A stretch of 64,000 bases of DNA from contig NZ_AUIF01000011.1 in assembly GCF_000423565.1 (NCBI RefSeq), positions 275,984 through 339,983 of the forward strand, read 5' to 3'. Below are positions 25,138 to 34,138 of this stretch, piece after piece (position 1 is the stretch's first letter; each line of letters starts with the position of its first letter). The translations under genes were made by a program, and so were the position numbers. The stretch comes from Runella zeae DSM 19591 (GTDB lineage: Bacteria > Bacteroidota > Bacteroidia > Cytophagales > Spirosomataceae). The notes under the pieces are model-generated. The model searched no databases and was not told where the DNA came from. It worked only from the letters and a program-made list of their open reading frames with translations.

Positions 25138-26688
25138 TTATTTCTGTAGAATTTTGAACTCAACCCGACGGTTGACTTGCCGACCTTCCTCAGTGGTATT
25201 GGGTACTTTAGGCTTGGATTCTCCATATCCTTTGCTTTGTACGCGGTCGGGTTCGATGCCTTTTCCAATAAAATACTCTCTTACAGAATCGGCTCGGTCC
25301 TGAGAAAGTTTGATGTTGGCCGCATCACTTCCGACATCATCGGTATGCCCTCCAATTTCCAATACAAGCCCGGGGTTTTCGTTGAAAGTGAGTACCATAC
25401 GGTCAAGTTCGGGATTTGATTCTGGTCTGATTTCCGCTTTTCCAGTATCAAAAAATAAGTTGTTCAAAACTCCTACTTCATTTACTTGAATAGGCACAAG
25501 CGTGAGGTTAGTACCAGCTACTTCTTTATAATCTTTGACGTTGGTTAAGTCAATGTTTTTTGCTTCCGCAATAAAATCCTTAGCCACCGCTCTCACACCG
25601 TATTTCAAGCCTTTGGGCAGTACGATTTTGTACTCTCCCGTTCGTGGGTCAGTTTGGGCAGTTCCGACTTCGGTACCATCGGCCAAATTTTCATAAATAA
25701 TGCGAGCTTCGATGGGTTTTCCGGTTTTGGTATCTAATACTTTTCCACTAAGCATTACGACTGGCTCGGGAGCAGGCACGATAGGAGGGGCACTTGGTTC
25801 GTCGGATTTGATTTTAATTCTGACAATATCTCCTTTACCAAGCGTATTTTTTTTAGAAACCATGTAGGCATAATCGCCCGCTGCCGTAATAGTATAATAA
25901 GCATCATAGCCATCCGTATTGATTGCGGTGCCTAGATTGACAGGCTTAGACCAAATTTTCCAAGATTTATCGATTCGTTTGGTATAATAAATATCATTGC
26001 TGCCTTGCCCGCCCGTACGGTCGCTCGAAAAATACAACGTAGCCCCGTCAGAAGCGAGGAAGGGAGTCGTTTCCGTAAAATCATCCGTATTTACATCTAA
26101 ACCAAGGCTTTGGGGTTTCGTCCAAGTGCCGTTTTTTTGAAGAAAACTCACATAAATATCATCTTTCGTGCTACGCTTTTTTTCGCTAAAAGCCATCAAA
26201 AGGGTTTTGCCATCATTCGACAAAAATCCACACATGTATTCGCCTTTACTCATATTTTCGAGATTGGGAATATTGAGTTTTTGAGGTGCCGACCATCCAT
26301 TGGCGGTACGTTTACTGAACGAAAACCCGCGTGTTTGATAGGCTCCTTTGTCATAAGCTCCCATAATGAGGAGGGTGTTTCCGTCGGGAGTGACGCTATA
26401 AGCGCAATTGTATTCTTCTTTGTTGAGAGGTTGGGTCATACGGCGAGCCAGCCCCCATTGGTTGTTTGTTAGTTCAGAGTACCAAATATCTTGGCTTCCT
26501 TCGGGGCCGTGTGCGTTTTGGGGGTGGCTTACGCGCGCAAAAAACAAAGTTTTACCGTCAGGAGAAATGACAGGGTTGATTTCGTTGTATTCAGAATTGA
26601 CCGAATTTCCTAAATTTTCGATTTTAGGCTGAGAAAATCCTACAAAAGACTCAAAGAGTAAGATAAAAAGAAGTGAGCTTGGCTTCAT
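25138..26688 (-). CDS. PD40-repeat OmpA-family outer-membrane protein
   Basis: A protein of about 516 residues. The ATG at 26688 directly precedes a signal peptide (SSLLFILLFESFVGFSQ); the open frame begins three codons earlier with TTG. The first 300 residues are WD40-like (PD40/TolB-type) beta-propeller repeats (NPVISPDGKTLFFAR, TPFLASDGATLYFSSDR). A carboxypeptidase-regulatory-like domain follows (LSGKVLDTKTGKPIEAR). The C-terminal OmpA domain (FFDTGKAEIRPES, IGGHTDDVGSDAAN, LSQDRADSVREYF, NRRVEFKIL) binds peptidoglycan. Similar proteins are associated with gliding and type IX secretion (PorE/SprF-like settings), which is only a possibility here. Confidence 0.9.
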   Translation of the reverse strand: MKPSSLLFILLFESFVGFSQPKIENLGNSVNSEYNEINPVISPDGKTLFFARVSHPQNAHGPEGSQDIWYSELTNNQWGLARRMTQPLNKEEYNCAYSVTPDGNTLLIMGAYDKGAYQTRGFSFSKRTANGWSAPQKLNIPNLENMSKGEYMCGFLSNDGKTLLMAFSEKKRSTKDDIYVSFLQKNGTWTKPQSLGLDVNTDDFTETTPFLASDGATLYFSSDRTGGQGSNDIYYTKRIDKSWKIWSKPVNLGTAINTDGYDAYYTITAAGDYAYMVSKKNTLGKGDIVRIKIKSDEPSAPPIVPAPEPVVMLSGKVLDTKTGKPIEARIIYENLADGTEVGTAQTDPRTGEYKIVLPKGLKYGVRAVAKDFIAEAKNIDLTNVKDYKEVAGTNLTLVPIQVNEVGVLNNLFFDTGKAEIRPESNPELDRMVLTFNENPGLVLEIGGHTDDVGSDAANIKLSQDRADSVREYFIGKGIEPDRVQSKGYGESKPKVPNTTEEGRQVNRRVEFKILQK

Positions 26689-26818
26689 TATATTCAAAAA
26701 TTAAGGCATGATTTCACTTGAAAGAGCTAATTTCATACCATTTTAACGAATTTGCATTTAAAATTGATATTCTAGTTGATTTTACTGCCGAACTTTGTTC
26801 CGAATCTCACTAATAGCT

Positions 26819-28531
26819 ATGGAATCACTCCCATCTAAAGAGCCGACACCTGCGGCAGAATTGCCCCCCAAGTATTATTTAGAGTACTTTTTGTTTCTGG
26901 TCGAATTTGTTGAAAAGTTGTATGGTTCCATTTTAAATGAATCGGAAAGACAACTCATTGATGATTTTAGGGCTTTGCCCGAAGACGCCCAATGTCTTTT
27001 TGTGAGATTTAGTAATAGAAAAGGGCTATTTTTTAGGACTGCCAAACTAAAATACGCTGAAATAGAGGATATTCCTGCGGCATTGTATCAGCTAGAAGAG
27101 AAAGGTTTTATCGAAGCGCTTACCCCCAAGCACGAATCTTATGCGGAAGAGGTGGTGAATTTGTTTACCAAAGAAGAATGGGTAAAAATGGCTCCTCCTT
27201 CTGAACTTTCTCTCAAACCCCTCAAAAAAGCAGATTTGATACGGTATCTGACGCATACTTATACGTTTGAATTGCTCGTAAATCGTATTGAAGATACTGT
27301 CATCAAAGTCAAATATGAGGTAGAGGTAATGATGTTAAAGTTTTTGTTTTTTGGCAACCGCTACGCCGATATGACCGAATTTGTGATACGAGATTTGGGA
27401 AAGGTCAATTTTGAACGCTATCGAGACGACGCCTATACCGCACGCTTTGCTACCCGACAAGAGGCAGAAGACAAACTCATGGTATCTCTCACGGCCGAGC
27501 AGTTTTATGAAATGCAAGAAGAAGCTACACCAGCCGAAGAGATTTTTGATTGGTTTATGAATTGGCAAGCTTCGATTGGGCACTTAGGCGAAGTAGCCCA
27601 GCCTTCCTATATAAAATTAATCAATAGAGTCGCAGCTTACCTCGAACGACACAAACTTCCTGAGCAAGCACTTACGGTGTATCAGCTTACTGACCATATT
27701 CCTTCCAGAGAGCGGCGGGTTCGGTTGCTACATCGTATGGGATTTGTAGAAGAAGCCATTGCGCTTTGTGAAGCCATCGCGCAAGACCCTCAAAATGCCG
27801 ATGAACGATTTTTTGCGCTTGATTTTCAAGAAAAAATAAACAGTGCCAAGAAAAAGGTTCGTAAGAGTGTTACCCGATTTTTGAAAGAATCTGAAAGTGT
27901 AACAATCTCCCCTGATTTTCGGCATCGTGTGGAGCAGGGAGTAGCGGAGTATTTTGTTTTGAAAGGTAAGCAAGCCCTTCATGCCGAAAACTACCCTTGG
28001 CGAGGATTATTTGGACTTATTTTTTGGGACATCATCTATGACACCAATGTGCAAGCGATTCATCATCCGCTTCAACGAATGCCTTCGGATTTTTACCAAC
28101 CTGATTTTTTTCGTAAAAGAGCGCCTCAGATTCGTGAAAGATTAGCCGAACTTGAGTCTGTTGAGATCATAGCTCAAATTTTAGAAAGCACTTTTATCGA
28201 AAAGTTTGGGATTGCTAATGTCTTGGTAGATTGGAATGAAATTTTGTTGGAACTTGTAAAGCTAATAGCCCTTCACTTGACGCCCTTACAAATCCGGGCC
28301 ATATTGCTAGAAATTGCCACCAATCTTCGAGAAAATACCCGTGGCTTTCCAGATTTGATGGTTTGGGATGAAAATGGATTAGAACTTGTAGAAGTAAAGT
28401 CACCTACCGATCATTTGTCGTCGCAGCAGCTACATTGGATGCAATTTATGGCAGATGTAGGAATCAAAGCGCGTGTACTGAGAGTAGAGTGGGGAGATAT
28501 GATAGAAACAGGAGACCTCTCTATCACTTAA
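26819..28531 (+). CDS. FAN1-like VRR-NUC domain nuclease
   Basis: A 570-residue protein resembling bacterial FAN1, a structure-specific 5'-flap nuclease for interstrand crosslink repair. The N-terminal half has helical DNA-binding and SAP-like regions (LKKADLIRYL), the middle is a TPR-like helical repeat (LPEQALTVYQL, GFVEEAIALCEAI), and the C-terminal VRR-NUC domain has GFPDLMVWDENGLELVEVKS, giving the PD and ExK catalytic residues, then QQLHWMQFMADVG. ATG at 26819 is preferred over the one at 26795 because the family N-terminus begins near YYLEYFLFLVEF. Its stop lies inside a hairpin terminator. Confidence 0.88.
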   Translation: MESLPSKEPTPAAELPPKYYLEYFLFLVEFVEKLYGSILNESERQLIDDFRALPEDAQCLFVRFSNRKGLFFRTAKLKYAEIEDIPAALYQLEEKGFIEALTPKHESYAEEVVNLFTKEEWVKMAPPSELSLKPLKKADLIRYLTHTYTFELLVNRIEDTVIKVKYEVEVMMLKFLFFGNRYADMTEFVIRDLGKVNFERYRDDAYTARFATRQEAEDKLMVSLTAEQFYEMQEEATPAEEIFDWFMNWQASIGHLGEVAQPSYIKLINRVAAYLERHKLPEQALTVYQLTDHIPSRERRVRLLHRMGFVEEAIALCEAIAQDPQNADERFFALDFQEKINSAKKKVRKSVTRFLKESESVTISPDFRHRVEQGVAEYFVLKGKQALHAENYPWRGLFGLIFWDIIYDTNVQAIHHPLQRMPSDFYQPDFFRKRAPQIRERLAELESVEIIAQILESTFIEKFGIANVLVDWNEILLELVKLIALHLTPLQIRAILLEIATNLRENTRGFPDLMVWDENGLELVEVKSPTDHLSSQQLHWMQFMADVGIKARVLRVEWGDMIETGDLSIT

Positions 28532-28552
28532 AGAGAGACCTCCTGTTTCTAT
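28502..28552. terminator. Bidirectional terminator hairpin
   Basis: ATAGAAACAGGAG (28502-28514) pairs perfectly with CTCCTGTTTCTAT (28540-28552), with further inner CTCTCT/AGAGAG pairing. It lies across the stop codon of the FAN1-like gene and just before the end of the convergent DUF5009 gene. Confidence 0.75.
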
Positions 28553-28555
28553 TAT

Positions 28556-29680
28556 TTATACTTTCAAAAACACTTTTTTCTTGTACAAAAACCATAGCAT
28601 TAGCCACTCAACTATCACATAGCCAATGGCGTAGAAGACCTTTTGGTAAGGCTCAGAGAAGTACTTCACGATGCCTCTAAAGAGTCGCTCCGAAGTGTAT
28701 CCAAAATCAATGAAATGCTGGGCCATGTAAATCAAAATAGAATTCATACCAATCACTGCCAGTATCCAAGCGTATCGATTCCAGCCTTGGATGTCAATAA
28801 TCCAGTAAAAAATAGCTAACAAAATCAAACTCCATCCGCCTACAGTCATCACAAAAGAGCTAGTCCAGAGGTTTTTGTTGATGGGAAAAACATAATCCCA
28901 AAGTTTGCCAATAATCAAGAAAAGAATCCCGCCTATGAATAAGACGAGCACTTTTTGTTGGCGCGTAGTGGAGCGCTCATCTGCTCGAAGTAAGTTCCCC
29001 GCAAAAATGCCAAGTAAGCCAGTAGCTATGGCGGGTATGGTCGAAATCAGACCTTCAGGGTCATGAATGTCACGGTGCAAATGCCCCGGTATAAGCATAT
29101 AGTCTAAATAGCTAACGGGATTACATTCAATAGTCATATGACCCGCGCCACATCCGGGTACGGGTACCAACATCACAAAAGCCCAATATCCAAGCAAAAG
29201 ACCTACAAACCAGATATATTGAGTACGAGTATTGGTATAGATATAAATAATCTGAGCAAACATCCCCGCCAAGCCTATACGTCCTAACACACTCGGAAAA
29301 CGCATGTCTTCTAAGGGTCTAATCTGAAGACCATTGTTGTAGATAATACCTAACAAAACCAGTGTTAATCCCCGTTGTATTACTTTACGAAGCAATTTAT
29401 TGCGGTCGTCGCCGCGTTCGAGACGAGAACCCAACGAATAAGGTGCCGATACGCCCGCCAAAAAAAGAAATAAAGGAAAAATAAGATCATAGGCTCGAAA
29501 TCCATTCCATTCGGGATGGGTAAGCTGCTCAGCCATGATGACAGCGCCTGTCCATCCTGTGGCTTTAGCAAGTAGATGAAATATCTCTTCGCCACCTGCA
29601 ATCCAAAACATATCAAATCCGCGTAGGGCATCCAAAGAAAGCAACCGATGAGAGCGATGGTCGGTAGTGGGTTTAGTCAT
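28556..29680 (-). CDS. DUF5009/HGSNAT-like membrane acyltransferase
   Basis: A 374-residue integral membrane protein with about ten hydrophobic spans. The N-terminal RLLSLDALRGFDMFWI and the FLAGVSAPYSLGSRLERGD segment are typical of the DUF5009 family, related to heparan-alpha-glucosaminide N-acetyltransferase and NagX, which move acetyl groups across the membrane onto amino sugars. The histidine-containing loops expected at the membrane surface are present (HRDIHDP, CNPVSYLDY). The sugar acceptor is unknown. It stands as a single gene. Confidence 0.85.
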   Translation of the reverse strand: MTKPTTDHRSHRLLSLDALRGFDMFWIAGGEEIFHLLAKATGWTGAVIMAEQLTHPEWNGFRAYDLIFPLFLFLAGVSAPYSLGSRLERGDDRNKLLRKVIQRGLTLVLLGIIYNNGLQIRPLEDMRFPSVLGRIGLAGMFAQIIYIYTNTRTQYIWFVGLLLGYWAFVMLVPVPGCGAGHMTIECNPVSYLDYMLIPGHLHRDIHDPEGLISTIPAIATGLLGIFAGNLLRADERSTTRQQKVLVLFIGGILFLIIGKLWDYVFPINKNLWTSSFVMTVGGWSLILLAIFYWIIDIQGWNRYAWILAVIGMNSILIYMAQHFIDFGYTSERLFRGIVKYFSEPYQKVFYAIGYVIVEWLMLWFLYKKKVFLKV

Positions 29681-29778
29681 AGAGAAGTAGATAGAAGGTT
29701 AAGAAAAGAGCTTGTTGAGGAAAGTTTGTATTGATTTCTTTTACTACTACGAAAGAGTAGCTAGGAAATACTACTTAA

Positions 29779-30207
29779 CTAGCCTTCAAATTTTGAAGTT
29801 ATATGGGAGCCATCACAATAGGGCTTATTGCCTGATTGCCCACAGCGACAAAATGCCGTCACTTTAGATTTCTTAGACTCATTGCCTTGGGTATCCTTGA
29901 CGGTCAGATTACCATATACAAGGAGCGGTCCATTGGGTAGCATTTCTATGACTGTATTTCCTTCTATTTCTACGGATTCTTCTATCTCATCATTCATATA
30001 ATAAGACAACGCACCCGAAGGACATTTTTTTATCTGCTCCACAATAGTTTCCGTAGTACCACCTTCGAGAGTGACCCAAGGACGTTTGCGAGGATTAAAA
30101 ACCAGAGGAAGGCCTTTAAAACAAATGGCGGAGTGAATACACATGTGAGGCTGCCATACCACCGTCACTTCCTCGTTTGTGTATTTTTTTGTGATTTGAT
30201 TTTCCAT
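29779..30207 (-). CDS. Fused divergent 4Fe-4S and CDGSH iron-sulfur protein
   Basis: A 142-residue protein with two iron-sulfur modules. The N-terminal part (about 10-70) is the YjdI/Fer4_19 type mono-cluster domain (VVWQPHMCIHSAICFKG, CPSGALSYY). The C-terminal part is a CDGSH (mitoNEET-like) domain, FCRCGQSGNKPYCDGSH, whose three cysteines and one histidine hold a 2Fe-2S cluster. A role in redox or iron-sulfur handling is likely. A perfect 13-base inverted repeat lies 7 bases upstream of the start codon and might regulate it. Confidence 0.88.
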   Translation of the reverse strand: MENQITKKYTNEEVTVVWQPHMCIHSAICFKGLPLVFNPRKRPWVTLEGGTTETIVEQIKKCPSGALSYYMNDEIEESVEIEGNTVIEMLPNGPLLVYGNLTVKDTQGNESKKSKVTAFCRCGQSGNKPYCDGSHITSKFEG

Positions 30208-30213
30208 TTAGTA

Positions 30214-30281
30214 TAGATTTTAAGTGAAAATGAAAAGCCGTAAAAAACAACGAAATCTAATCAAATTCCACTTAAAATCTA
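30214..30281. repeat. Perfect 13-bp inverted repeat between prfA and the CDGSH gene
   Basis: TAGATTTTAAGTG (30214-30226) and CACTTAAAATCTA (30269-30281), 42 bases apart, fill the gap between the end of prfA and the CDGSH start. It may act as a terminator for prfA or as an operator. TAGTATAGATTTTAAGT (30209-30225) also resembles 52531-52547 upstream of the 2OG oxygenase at 16 of 17 positions. Confidence 0.5.
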
Positions 30282-30295
30282 ATAGCGACCGAAAT

Positions 30296-31372
30296 TTAGG
30301 CCGGCATGCCTTCTTTCATACGCTCGGCGTTTTCGGCAATGCGAAGTTGCTCAATAAAATCGCCAATTTCGCCGTCCATTACGGTTGGCAAGTTATAAAC
30401 AGTATATCCGATGCGGTGGTCAGTGACGCGGCTTTGTGGGTAGTTGTAAGTTCGGATTTTGTCAGAACGGTCGCCGCTTCCTACCAATGACTTACGTTGA
30501 GAAGATACTGCGTCGTTTTGTTTTTTCAATTCCATTTCGTAGAGTTTCGAACGTAGCATATTCATAGCCCGTTCGCGGTTGCCGTGCTGACTACGCTCTA
30601 CCTGACAAACCACCACTATACCCGTAGGTTTGTGAGTGAGTTGCACTTTTGTTTCTACTTTGTTGACGTTTTGTCCACCGGCACCTCCCGAACGTGAAGT
30701 GATGATTTCGATGTCGGCAGGGTTGATTTCTACTTCTTCTACATCTTCTACCTCAGGAAGTACGGCCACCGTAGCGGCTGAAGTATGTACTCTTCCTTGT
30801 GATTCTGTCACAGGCACGCGTTGTACACGGTGCGCTCCAGATTCAAATTTGAGCTTACCATATACATCTTCTCCTTCGATACTTGCGATGATTTCTTTGT
30901 AGCCTCCCGTACTTCCTTCGGTAAAGTCCATGATTTCCATGCGCCAGCCCATGCGGTCACAAAAACGCTGGTACATTCTGAACAAATCTCCCGCAAAAAT
31001 AGCCGCTTCGTCGCCACCCGTACCTCCTCTGACTTCAAGAATTACATTATGACTATCGTTGGGATCTTTAGGAATCAACATTTCTTTTAGCGTAGCTTCC
31101 AGTTCTTCGGCTTGAGGCTGGAGTTCCGAAAGTTCGGCTTTGGCCAAGTCGCGCATATCTTCGTCGCTTTCGGTAGCGAGGAGTTCTTTTGCGCCATCAA
31201 TATCACTCAGTACTTTTTTATAAGCTTGGTATTTTTGGACAATTTTATCCAAGTCTTTGTATTCTTTGCTCAATTTTGAGAAGCGTTTTTGGTCCGAAAC
31301 TACTTCGGGCTGCACAATCTGCTGGGCTACCTCTTCAAAACGTTCTTTTATTGCCTCTAACTGTTCTAACAT
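30296..31372 (-). CDS. prfA: Peptide chain release factor 1
   Basis: A 358-residue class I release factor that recognises UAA and UAG stop codons and triggers peptide release on the ribosome. The catalytic GGQ is in [17 protein letters not shown], and the domain 1 and 2 segments ([36 protein letters not shown]) are standard. The tripeptide of the anticodon-like loop lies in the segment before. Length matches RF1 (about 360) rather than RF2. It is a single housekeeping gene. Confidence 0.97.
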   Translation of the reverse strand: MLEQLEAIKERFEEVAQQIVQPEVVSDQKRFSKLSKEYKDLDKIVQKYQAYKKVLSDIDGAKELLATESDEDMRDLAKAELSELQPQAEELEATLKEMLIPKDPNDSHNVILEVRGGTGGDEAAIFAGDLFRMYQRFCDRMGWRMEIMDFTEGSTGGYKEIIASIEGEDVYGKLKFESGAHRVQRVPVTESQGRVHTSAATVAVLPEVEDVEEVEINPADIEIITSRSGGAGGQNVNKVETKVQLTHKPTGIVVVCQVERSQHGNRERAMNMLRSKLYEMELKKQNDAVSSQRKSLVGSGDRSDKIRTYNYPQSRVTDHRIGYTVYNLPTVMDGEIGDFIEQLRIAENAERMKEGMPA

Positions 31373-31577
31373 CGGTTGTCAATTGGTTAATTATGAATCA
31401 GTCAATGAAATACATCACCAAACTAATTTGAACCACAAAGTTACGATTTTAACTCCATACTTAGATAGATTTTCAATGAGCGTGTTTTACTTTACACCTC
31501 ACTCCAAGAGAGGGGGTGATGTTATCAACTATTTTCTATTTTTTTAGACTTTTTTTAGTTATTATTTTTTGATAATA

Positions 31578-31609
31578 GTATGCTTGCATAATATTTTTTT
31601 CTATTTTTG
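31578..31609 (+). promoter_or_regulatory. Promoter region with palindromic operator of the fused beta-oxidation gene
   Basis: TATTTTTG (31602-31609) fits the Bacteroidota -7 element, and the palindrome core GTATGCTTGCATA (31578-31590) lies 11 bases upstream, between the expected -33 and -7 positions. It is the exact reverse complement of TATGCAAGCATAC at 14014-14026 before the acyl-CoA dehydrogenase gene. A binding protein here would block the promoter. Confidence 0.5.
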
Positions 31610-31656
31610 ACTTTCAAAAATATCCGATAGTATCCTTAAAATTGATAACTACATAG

Positions 31657-34059
31657 ATGAACCGGAGTATTAAAAAAGTAGCCATCTTGGGCTCAGGTAT
31701 CATGGGATCGCGTATTGCGTGCCATTTTGCCAACATTGGTGTAGAAGTATTGTTGTTAGATATTGTTCCGAAAGAATTAAATGCTGCCGAACAAGCCAAA
31801 GGACTTACCCTTGAGCATCCTGCTGTGCGTAATCGTATTGTGAATGATGCTTTTCAAAACACGCTCAAAGCTACGCCTGCTTCTTTGTATAGTCCCAAGT
31901 TTGCAAGTCGTATCAAACTTGGAAATTTTGACGACAATCTAGCCGAAATCAAAAACTATGATTGGGTATTAGAAGCCATTGTAGAAAGACTAGATATCAA
32001 ACGCTCGTTGTTTGAGAAAGTAGACGCGCTGCGCAAACCAGGTACTCTAATCACCTCCAATACCTCAGGTATTCCGATTCATTTGATGGCGGAGGGGCGT
32101 AGCGAAGATTTTCAAAAACATTTTTGTGGAACGCACTTCTTTAATCCACCCCGCTATTTACGTCTATTTGAAGTGATTCCTGGCCCCCAAACAGACGCTA
32201 ATATCATTGATTTTTTGATGCATTATGGAGAGTTGTTTTTGGGCAAAACAACGGTTTTGTGTAAAGACACGCCCGGTTTTATTGCCAATCGGCTAGGGAT
32301 TCATGCTTTAGTTCAGACGGTACGCATAGCCGAAGAAATGGGCTTGACGGTAGAAGAAGTTGATAAGTTGACAGGCCCCGTAGTAGGCCGCCCCAAATCG
32401 GGAACATTTCGTTTGTCGGATGTAGTAGGGCTTGATATTACCGTCAATGTAGCAGGAAATTTAGCCAAAATACCACACGACGAATCGCGGGCCGATTTCA
32501 ATATTTCGCCTGTTATAGCTCAACTCATGGAAAGAAAATGGTTGGGCGATAAAACAGGACAGGGGTTTTATAAGAAAACAAAAGATGAAAAAGGCAAAAC
32601 GTTGATTTTGGCTTTGGATTTGAGCACGCTCGAATACAAACCATCGGTAAAAGTGAAGTTTGAGACGCTCGAAAAAACTAAGACCATCGACAATCTCAAA
32701 AAACGTTTTGGGGTGTTGCTCAAAGGCACCGACAAAGCGGGGGAGTTTTATCGGCGTACGTTTGCCAGTAGTTTCCGCTATGCTTCATTGCGTATTCCCG
32801 AAATTTCTGATGAGCTTTATCGCATCGATCAAGCGATTTGTGCAGGATTTGGCTGGGAACTTGGCATTTTCGAAACCTGGGATGCCGTTGGTGTACAAAA
32901 GATGGTCGAAATCATGGAGTCGTTGGAGGCTAAACCTGCTCAGTGGGTGTATGGTATGCTAGCAGCTGGCAACGAGAGTTTTTATAAAGTAGAAAATAGC
33001 CGCAAGCTTTACTACGATATTCCTTCGCAGTCTTACAAACCTATTCCTGGTCAAGAGGCGTTTATCATTCTCGAAAACAAATCACAAAATATCATTTGGA
33101 AAAATGCGGGCGCATCTATTTATGATTTAGGAGATGGTATTGCAGGGGTAGAATTTCACTCCAAAATGAACACTTTTGGGGCAGAAGTAGTAGAAGGGCT
33201 CAATCGTGCCTATGCGGTAGCCGAAAAAGATTTTCGAGGACTTGTGGTCGGAAATGAATCCAACGAAGCGTTTTCGGCAGGAGCCAACTTGGCGATGTTG
33301 TTTATGTTTGCTATCGAACAAGATTATGACGAAATCAATCTGATGATTGCGCAGTTTCAGCAAACCATGATGCGGGCGCGGTATTCGTCAGTACCTGTAG
33401 TGGTAGCCCCTCATACCTTGGCTTTAGGAGGAGGATGTGAGTTGAATCTGCACGCCGATAAAGTAGTAGCTCATGCCGAAACTTACATGGGATTGGTCGA
33501 ATTGGGCGTAGGGTTGATTCCAGCCGGAGGAGGTACTAAAGAAATGGCCTTGCGCTGCTCAGATTTGTACCAAACTGGCGACCCTGAGCTGAATATCCTG
33601 CAAAATGCTTTTATGAACATAGCCCAAGCGAAAGTTTCTACTTCGGCCCAAGAAGCCGTAGAAATGAATTACATCAAAGCAGACCGTGACCAAATCGTAC
33701 TGAATCGTAGTAGGTTGATTGCGGAAGCCAAACAAGCCGCAATTGATTTGGCCGAAAATGGTTATACTCAGCCCAAGCATCGCAACGATATTAAAGTCCA
33801 AGGAAAAACGGGTATTGCCCTCTTTAAAGCGGGGATAGCTAGTATGCGCATGGCCAACTACATCACCGACCACGATGCCAAGATTGCCGATAAACTGGCT
33901 TATGTGATTTGTGGGGGTGATTTGAGTTATCCACAGCAGGTGACAGAGCAGTATCTCCTTGATTTAGAGCGAGAAGCGTTCCTTTCTTTAACAGGGGAGA
34001 AAAAAACCTTGGAGCGAATGCAGGGATTACTGACAGGCGGAAAACCTCCGAGGAATTAA
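31657..34059 (+). CDS. Fused 3-hydroxyacyl-CoA dehydrogenase / enoyl-CoA hydratase
   Basis: An 800-residue bifunctional beta-oxidation enzyme. The N-terminal dehydrogenase has the NAD-binding loop ILGSGIMGSRI (residues 10-20) and the catalytic histidine region (FCGTHFFNPPRYLRLFEV), followed by the helical C-domains (ANRLGIHALVQT). The C-terminal hydratase domain has FSAGANLAM and ALGGGCELNLHAD, which build the oxyanion hole, and the ELGVGLIPAGGGTKE segment with its catalytic acidic residues. The domain order is the reverse of E. coli FadB. The gene has its own promoter and is followed by a terminator; no thiolase gene is adjacent. Confidence 0.94.
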   Translation: MNRSIKKVAILGSGIMGSRIACHFANIGVEVLLLDIVPKELNAAEQAKGLTLEHPAVRNRIVNDAFQNTLKATPASLYSPKFASRIKLGNFDDNLAEIKNYDWVLEAIVERLDIKRSLFEKVDALRKPGTLITSNTSGIPIHLMAEGRSEDFQKHFCGTHFFNPPRYLRLFEVIPGPQTDANIIDFLMHYGELFLGKTTVLCKDTPGFIANRLGIHALVQTVRIAEEMGLTVEEVDKLTGPVVGRPKSGTFRLSDVVGLDITVNVAGNLAKIPHDESRADFNISPVIAQLMERKWLGDKTGQGFYKKTKDEKGKTLILALDLSTLEYKPSVKVKFETLEKTKTIDNLKKRFGVLLKGTDKAGEFYRRTFASSFRYASLRIPEISDELYRIDQAICAGFGWELGIFETWDAVGVQKMVEIMESLEAKPAQWVYGMLAAGNESFYKVENSRKLYYDIPSQSYKPIPGQEAFIILENKSQNIIWKNAGASIYDLGDGIAGVEFHSKMNTFGAEVVEGLNRAYAVAEKDFRGLVVGNESNEAFSAGANLAMLFMFAIEQDYDEINLMIAQFQQTMMRARYSSVPVVVAPHTLALGGGCELNLHADKVVAHAETYMGLVELGVGLIPAGGGTKEMALRCSDLYQTGDPELNILQNAFMNIAQAKVSTSAQEAVEMNYIKADRDQIVLNRSRLIAEAKQAAIDLAENGYTQPKHRNDIKVQGKTGIALFKAGIASMRMANYITDHDAKIADKLAYVICGGDLSYPQQVTEQYLLDLEREAFLSLTGEKKTLERMQGLLTGGKPPRN

Positions 34060-34084
34060 TTCAGAATATTTGAGTTTTTATACA

Positions 34085-34114
34085 GTCACGGTGCATTTGC
34101 GCCGTGACTTTTTT
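34085..34114 (+). terminator. Rho-independent terminator
   Basis: GTCACGG (34085-34091) and CCGTGAC (34102-34108) with a 10-base loop, then six T. It ends the fused beta-oxidation gene and argues for starting the GRAS gene downstream of it. Confidence 0.85.
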
Positions 34115-34138
34115 AATTTTGAGCAAATACACTTTGAC

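Noticed and set aside
34070..34138. Longer start for the GRAS-domain protein
   Set aside because: The extra codons run through the terminator hairpin at 34085-34114.
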